In this document: piece by piece, positions 57,966-64,000 of the stretch
How positions within the stretch are numbered: the stretch's first letter is position 1
How the letters are laid out: each line of letters opens with the position of its first letter
NCBI GenBank assembly: GCA_949752795.1
Contig: OX457070.1
Span: 38,775,185 to 38,839,184, forward strand
Reading direction: 5' to 3'
DNA from: Hyperoodon ampullatus
Lineage: Eukaryota > Chordata > Mammalia > Artiodactyla > Ziphiidae
Length of the DNA stretch: 64,000 nucleotides
The notes under the pieces: model-generated
Databases searched by the model: none
Seen by the model: only the letters and a program-made list of their open reading frames with translations
What the model was told of the DNA's origin: nothing
Position numbers and translations under genes: made by a program

Positions 57966-59269
57966 TTCTTGTTTCTCTTCCCCACCAGACAGTCCATATG
58001 GGCCCTAACCATAAGGCCCTTATCTTCTCTTCCCAACTGTATTCTTCACTTACTTCCCTCTTCACTTTCTTCTCTCTTCCTTGTTCTTGTGGGGAGTGGA
58101 TGGTCACAAGTCAGATTTGGTGTTTATCCTCTTTGGAGAATAACGGAGAGGTTTCTAAAGTCCCAGGTGATAAGGTATCAGGCATAATTAGGACAGTTCA
58201 GCACCGTGATGTCACAGGCTGGGAGAAGCCATGGACTGACTGCCAAAATCTCCCTGTTCATGATAGAAAAAGGAATTTAGAAGAGAGGGAAGACATGATG
58301 GTGTTTCTTTCCCTTTCACATCTATGCCCTTATTTATTTTCCTCATATCAGAGGCATGAGCCCCATGGCCTTTTCTCATAGGGAGGCCAAGAGATTCCCC
58401 ATCTGCGCCCCTTCACAGGGCTCCAGGTTCTCTGCCAACAGCAGACAATGTTGGGTAAACTATCAGGAAACTCTTTCTCCTTTCATCTGCTCTCCCAGAT
58501 TATACCTTCTTTCTACTTTGTTTTTCAAAGACAAGACCACCTTAGAACATAGCTTCTTCCAAAAGAGCATTTGGCAGCTTTCTTCCAAGCCTGAGGGCAG
58601 ACCAAGAAGTGGTTTCTTCTTTTTTCCTAATACAGGTATTAAGCTGACTTAATATTCACTTACTCTGAAAAATCCCACTTCACAGAAACATTTTTTAACA
58701 TGAGCCAAAGCGTTTCTCCCCAATTCAGCACAATTGCGCCTGGTTTATATCCATTGATGTTAAATGATTTCCTGTTTAATATCAATTGGAAATGGCTGAT
58801 TTCATACCCCAAACAGTACTTAATGTCAATTATGGCAGGCAGGGCAGAGCTGTTTTTCAATTAACTACACCACTCCATTTTGTTTGCTGGCGAGTGGTGC
58901 AAAATACATGCACACAGAGCTGCCTCGTGAAACAGTGACAGAGAGGGACTGAGTATTGATTTTGCTCCCTATTCCCAGCCTTTGGTTTGGGAGGTGGTGG
59001 TGGTGTGGGATAGGGAGGTTACCTTTTCCCTTCTCCCCAGGGACCCTTTATGGTTTAATGGGAATCTACCCTTCCATCAGAGGAACCTCTGGTGTGGTGA
59101 TAACCAGAACTTGTTAAGGAAAGTACAATGCTTAGCTATAAACAGTCTTGCTAGGACAGAGTTCACAGAGATGTGGAAGGGGATATGGATTCATAAAGAA
59201 GATATGACTGTATTATGGATTCTCTAGTAATTCTCAGAGAGTCTGGGTATGGTTGCCACATAAGGCTGA
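57966..59269. other. Unassigned sequence, possible conserved noncoding element near 58660-58930
   Basis: No recognisable gene. 58660-58930 is repeat-free, with homeodomain-like motifs (atgttaaatgattt, ttaatatcaattgg, gtcaattatgg). Conservation cannot be judged from one sequence. Confidence 0.4.
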
Positions 59270-59495
59270 GAACAGCAGCTAACATTCATTGAACACCTAC
59301 TGTGAGTCTGCAGTGTTATATTATTTTGAATTCACTCAATAACCTTGTAAGAGATAGTATATGCCTGTTCCATAGATGTCCATATCTGAGACTGATAGGA
59401 TTGCCTGATGCCATTGAGCTATCCAGCATTTGAAGCTAGAGTTCAAATCCAGGGCTGTCTGATTCTATCTCATGAGCCTTCTTTCTAATGAAACA
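59270..59495 (-). mobile_element. MIR, minus strand
   Basis: Reverse MIR pattern: 'aacattcattgaacacctactgtgag', 'ctcaataaccttgtaagagatag', 'gaagctagagttcaaatccagggctgtctgattc' and 'atgagccttctttctaatg'. Confidence 0.75.
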
Positions 59496-59934
59496 GATGG
59501 TTGAAAATATCCCTGGTGATTCTACATAATCCCTAGGGTAACTCCTTAGTTGGAGGACAGAACCAGAGGGGAATGGGATCCAGGGTTTCTCTTTTCCTTG
59601 GTCTAGGATCCAAAGCTCTACACAGTCTTTTCTCATGTTGCTTTATGTTTTTTCACTTCCCTATGTGTGGATGCCTTTCCTCAGACTTCTGCCTTTGCTA
59701 ACTCCACACCTTTTAGGGACAAGCTTGAGTTGCCTATGAGATGTTCCTTGACTATGCTGCCCACCTTTGGTACTCTCCTCTGAACTCTAAGATCCTTTGC
59801 TAACATTTTCCACATATGGCTACAGAAAACTTTCCTAAGAGCAGAAACCACGCAGGAAAGAACTTTGGGTGTGGGGGCTAATAGGTCAGAGCTGACATCC
59901 AGTTTTGTCATTTCCTACATCATTTTGTCTTCTT
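59496..59934. other. Unassigned sequence
   Basis: No gene or named repeat seen. Confidence 0.45.
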
Positions 59935-60240
59935 TCAACAAAGATTTATTAAGTGCCTACTATGTACCAGGCATTATGCAAGGAGCTATTGATGCCAAGG
60001 AGCCCATATACCAGTGGAGGGAGTTGGCACTAAAGGACTAGCTTCAATAGAGTATAATAGATACTATGGGACACCCAAGACAGAGGCACTTAACTCAGTG
60101 GTGGGGTAGGTAGAGGAGTCAGAGAAGTTTCTTTGGATTAGGCATCTGAACTGAGTTTTGAGGAAGTGGTTCAGTGATAGTAGATGGGGGTCAGAGAGGG
60201 ATTGACACCTGAGGGAATGTCTTAGCACAGGAGTCAGCAG
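59935..60240 (-). mobile_element. L2 3' region, minus strand
   Basis: 'tcaacaaagatttattaagtgcctactatgtaccaggcattatgc', then 'gagtataatagatactatggg' and 'gcatctgaactgagttttgaggaag' follow the reverse L2 3' end. Confidence 0.75.
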
Positions 60241-60304
60241 CTACATGGTTATAGATAACACTGGACCTGGCTCAGTCTTTCGTCTACAGCTTCATCACAG
60301 GGAT

Positions 60305-60580
60305 GATGTAAGGATCCATAATAGCATACATTAACTGAGTGCTTACTCTGAGCCTTGCATTGTTATAAGCTCTTTACTTGTATTAACTCATTGAATCCTC
60401 CTAATGATCTTATGAGGTAGGCATTGCTATTATACTCATTTTACAGATGAAAAAACTGAGTCACAAAGGGTTTAATTAACTGGTCCAAAATAACCAAGCT
60501 AGTAAGCCATAGGGCTGGAATTCAGACCCGGTAGTCTAGCTCCTGAGGATAACCTCTTAGCCATTAATTTATGCTGTTTC
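60305..60580 (-). mobile_element. MIR, nearly full length, minus strand
   Basis: Best-preserved MIR in the window: 'ttaactgagtgcttactctgagccttgcattg', 'aactcattgaatcctcctaatgatcttatgaggtaggcattgctattatactcattttacagatgaaaaaactgag', 'aaccaagctagtaagccatagggctggaattcagaccc' and 'ctcttagccatt'. Confidence 0.92.
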
Positions 60581-61268
60581 TTGAATGAACTGATGCATAC
60601 AAATTGCACACTACAGTGCCTGAATAAACTAATTACTCCATTAATAGTTATTGCTTTGATTTCTTGTACTTTTTTTTAAAACCGCTCCTCTTTGGAAAGA
60701 TAAGTCTTTCCTCTTCAGAACACTATTTTCTTGGGTTTAAGACTGTGCCAGCTACATGGTGATCCCCTCTCCTCTCCACTTTGGGATCTATTTCAATGAT
60801 GTGCAAATAGACAACCCAAAAACCAAAACAAAACACTGGGATAAATGCGTGTGCAGATGAAGGTTGCCAGCCAGAAAAGGAAAAAGGAAAGAGTGAAGCT
60901 TCTTGTTTCTAAGGTTTATTAGGCATCCGAATGCAGAGGACATCTTGTCTGGGTATTGCCAAGGGAGTGGACAGCTCTTTTCTTGGCTAGTCTTTCTAAG
61001 ATGGTTGGGAAATGAGCCTTCTGGGAGATCCATTTGAGCTCTCTGATTCCAGGATAATTCATACACTTTTAGAGGTGGTTCGAGTGTCATACTTGCTAAT
61101 GTAAGTTAAGTTTTTCATCCTGACCAATTTATTTGGAGGAAATATCAGATACCAGTGTATGGGCTGATCCCATTGGTTGAAAAATACAGTATATTATTTA
61201 AGTATTTCTCTGAACAGCACTTGAAGATGTACATTTTTCCTCCTTCCTATGTCTTCCGTTGACCTACA
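60581..61268. other. Unassigned sequence
   Basis: No recognisable gene. The minus-strand 100-codon frame at 60788-61090 lacks motifs. Confidence 0.45.
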
Positions 61269-61281
61269 CAAGACATTCTTT

Positions 61282-61494
61282 TTTTTTTTTTTTTTTTTTT
61301 TTGCCATATGCGGGCCTCTCACTGTTGTGGCCTCTCCCGTTGAGGAGCACAGGCTCCTGACGCGCAGCCTCAGCGGCCATGGCTCACGGACCCAGCCGCT
61401 CCGTGGCATGTGAGACCTTCCCGGACCGGGACACGAACCCACGTCCCCTGCAACAGCAGGCAGACTCTCAACCACTGCACCACCAGGGAAGCCC
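61282..61494 (-). mobile_element. Short-form CHR SINE, minus strand
   Basis: Plus strand begins with the T-run (A tail), continues 'gcgggcctctcactgttgtgg' and ends 'ctgcaccaccagggaagcc'. Duplication caagacattcttt occurs at 61269-61281 and 61495-61507, perfect over 13 bases. It is the only short-form copy on the minus strand here. Confidence 0.95.
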
Positions 61495-61507
61495 CAAGAC
61501 ATTCTTT

Positions 61508-61797
61508 ATACCACACATGTGTCTAAGGTATTCAGGTTTGTGTAAAAGACCATTTGATGAGAATTTGAATTTTCTTTGAAATTCTTATAGTAGTAGGTAT
61601 TCTTTAAAGCTTAAGGTAATTAAAGGTATCTATAAGTACTAGTCATTTTTATTTTCCTGAATGTTTTTGAGTTTAGGATCAACTTTAAACATTTCAAAAA
61701 GAGAAGGAGGATAAAAGATAGTGGACATAGGGAGGGGGTTGGACTCAAGAACCCTTAATAAGTTATCAAGCCAGTGTATTATTGTTCAAAAGTGGAA
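61508..61797. other. Unassigned sequence before the L1
   Basis: AT-rich; nothing recognised. Confidence 0.45.
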
Positions 61798-63593
61798 GTT
61801 TTAGCCACAGCAGTCAGAGAAGAAAAAGAAATAAAAGGAATCCAAATTGGAAAAAAAGAAGTAAAACTGTCACTGTTTGCAGATGACATGATACTATACA
61901 TAGAGAATCCTAAAGATGCTACCAGAAAACTACTAGAGCTAATCAATGGATTTGGTAAAGTAGCAGGATGCAAAATTAATGCACAGAAATCTCTTGCATT
62001 CCTATACACTAATGATGAAAAATCTAAAGAGAAATTAAGGAAACACTCCCATTTACCATTGCAACAAAAAGAATAAAATATCTAGGAATAAACCTACCTA
62101 AGGAGACAAGAGACCTGTATGCAGAAAACTATAAAACACTGATGAAGGAAAATTAAGACGATACAAACAGGTGGAGAGATATACCATGTTCTTGGATTGG
62201 AAGAATCAACATTGTGAAAATGACTCTACTACCCAAAGCAATCTACAGATTCAGTGCAATCCCTATCAAACTACCAATAGCATTTTTCAGAGAACTAGAA
62301 CAAAAAATTTCACAATTTGTATGGAAACACAAAAGACCCTGAATAGCCAGAGCAATCTTGAGAAAGAAAAATGGAGCTGGAGGAATCAGGCTCCCTGACT
62401 TCAGACTATACTACAAAGCTACAGTAATCAAGACAGTATGGTACTGGCACAAAAACAGAAAGATAGATCAATGGAACAGGATAGAAAGCCCAGAGATAAA
62501 CCCACGCACCTGTGGTCACCTTACCTTTGATAAAGGAGGCAAGAATATACAGTGGAGAAAAGACAGCCTCTTCAATAAGTGGTGCTGGGAAAACTGGACA
62601 GCTACATGTAAAAGAATGAAATTAGAACACTTCCTGACACCATACACAAAAATAAATTCAAAATGGATTAAAGACCTAAATGTAAGGCCAGACACTATAA
62701 AACTCTTATAAGAAAACATAGTCAGAACATTCTATGACATAAATCACAGCCAGATCCTTTTGACCCTTCTCCTAGAGAAATGGAAATAAAAACAAAAATA
62801 AACAAATGGGACCTAATGAAACTTAAAAGCTTTTGCACAGCAAAGGAAACCATAAACAAGACGAAAAGACAGCCCTCAGAATGGGAGAAAATATTTGCAA
62901 ACAAAGCAACTGACAAAGGATTAATCTCCAAAATATACAAGCAGCTCATGTAGTTCATTATCAAAAAAACAACCCAATCCAAAGCTGGGCAGAAGGCGTA
63001 AATAGACATTTCTCCAAAGAAGATATACAGATGGCCAAGAAGCACATGAAAGGATGCTCAACATCACTGATCATTAGAAAAGTGCAAATCAATACTACAA
63101 TGAGGTATCACCTCACGCCAGTCAGAATGACCATCACCAAAAAATCTACAAACAGTAAATGCTGGAGAGGGTGTGGAGAAAAGGGAACCCTCCTGCACTG
63201 TTGGTGGGAATGTAAATTGATACAGCCACTATGGAGAACAGTATGGAGGTTCCTTATAAAACTAAAAATAGAACTACCATATGACCCAGCAATCCCACTA
63301 CTAGGCATATACCCTGAGAAAACCATAATTCAAAAAGAGACATGTACCACAATGTTCATATCAGCACTATTTACAGTAGCCAGGACATGGAAGCAACCTA
63401 AGTGTCCATCAACAGAAGAATGGATAAAGAAGATGTGGCACATATATACAATGGAATATTACTCAACCATAAAAGGAAACGAAATTGAGTTATTTGTAGT
63501 GAGGTGGATGGACCTGGAGTCTGTCATACAGAGTGAAGTAAGTCAGAAAGAGAAAACAAATACCATATGCTAACACATATATATGGAATCTAA
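61798..63593 (+). pseudogene. L1 ORF2 C-terminal fragment
   Basis: Begins in the reverse transcriptase just before the catalytic block. FADD is intact at 61876-61887 and is followed by '[19 protein letters not shown]'. The frame shifts near 62030, again between 62160 and 62360, and again after 62711. The final 63031-63591 part is open and carries the Cys-rich motif CWRGC...HCWWEC at 63160-63213. Its frame leaves the normal one at the very end (..KEKTNTIC), just before the usual stop region at 63591-63593. Without promoter, ORF1 or endonuclease it is dead on arrival. Confidence 0.9.
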
Positions 63594-63961
63594 AGAAAAA
63601 AAATGTTTCTGATGAACCTAGGGGCAGAACAGGAATAAAGATGCAGATGTAGAGAATGGACTTGAGGACACGGGGATGGGGAAGGGTAAGCTGGGACGAA
63701 GTGAGAGAGTAGCATTGACATATATACACTACGAAATGTAAAATAGATAGCTAGTGGGAAGCAGCTCCATAGCACAGGGAGATCAGCTCGGTGCTTTGTG
63801 ACCACCTAGAGGGGTGGTATAGGGAGGGTGGGAGGGTGATGCAAGAGGGTGGGGATATGGGGATATATGTATACATATAGCTGATTCACTTTGTTATACA
63901 GCAGAAACTAACACAACATTGTAAAGCAATTATACTCCAATAAAGATGTTTTTTAAAAAAA
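61798..63961 (+). mobile_element. 5'-truncated LINE-1, 2.16 kb, plus strand
   Basis: Homology to the full-length L1 starts abruptly at ttagccacagcagtcagaga, in the reverse transcriptase region. It runs through the rest of ORF2, a 3' UTR (63594 onward) and the AATAAA at 63939-63944 to a short A tail at 63955-63961. A clear target-site duplication was not found; only a short aaaagt is shared at the two edges. It belongs to the same or a sister subfamily as the L1 at 46959-54024, in opposite orientation. Confidence 0.93.
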
Positions 63962-64000
63962 GTACTGATGATAACTTTTATGCCATAATTTCTAGCCTAG

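Noticed and set aside
57812..58381. 189-codon plus-strand frame
   Set aside because: Its first third is derived from a MIR element and the rest has no motif.
61798..63961. Possible target-site duplication of the 3' L1
   Set aside because: Only aaaagt is shared at the two edges, too short to call; a deletion at the target or an atypical insertion is possible.

Overview
The window is noncoding mammalian nuclear DNA, most probably from a cetacean and likely a toothed whale. The pointer is a set of tRNA-derived SINEs of the CHR type (cetacean-hippo-ruminant). Six are a short, A-tailed form with nearly perfect 13-15 base target-site duplications. Three are a longer, older-looking form ending in AAATAAAT-type repeats. 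Laurasiatherian-type LINE-1, plus ancient L2, MIR, hAT and MaLR copies, agree with a placental mammal. I recognise no host protein-coding exon, no functional tRNA, rRNA or other RNA gene, and no CRISPR, operon or phage structure. The long reading frames all lie in transposons or simple repeats, or lack any recognisable motif, so the stretch is intergenic or deep intronic.

Layout. 1-4720 holds two decayed old L1 pieces in opposite orientation, each split by a CHR SINE. 4.7-16.7 kb is mostly unassigned sequence with two DNA-transposon families (MER20-like and a hAT family), a solo LTR and MIR/L2 tails. 16.7-17.7 kb is an L2. 17.7-23 kb is largely unassigned, with GT microsatellites and a 163-base imperfect palindrome. 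23-35 kb carries MIR and L2 pieces, a palindromic MITE, a MaLR LTR, two more hAT copies, a SINE and a 270-base TC/TG microsatellite. 35-46.9 kb carries two long SINEs, an old L1 3' end, a 2.2 kb L2 split by a SINE, and MIRs.

The most notable object is a full-length, 7.07 kb LINE-1 on the minus strand (46959-54024). It has a matching target-site duplication, a CpG-rich 5' UTR with a YY1-like box at its very start, an ORF1 carrying two nonsense codons, and a frameshifted ORF2 whose endonuclease has lost two catalytic residues. 54-61 kb is unassigned sequence with SINE, MIR and L2 pieces and a short L1 insertion. The window ends with a 2.16 kb 5'-truncated L1 on the plus strand (61798-63961), closely related to the 3' part of the full-length copy.

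No genes act together here. The organisation is historical: ancient L2/MIR/hAT/MaLR copies, then old L1s, then younger L1 and CHR SINE insertions nested into them. I found no evidence for an undescribed biological system. The better leads are the defective full-length L1, the inverted pair of related L1s, the unexplained palindrome at 21480-21642, and a few unassigned stretches that may be conserved noncoding elements.
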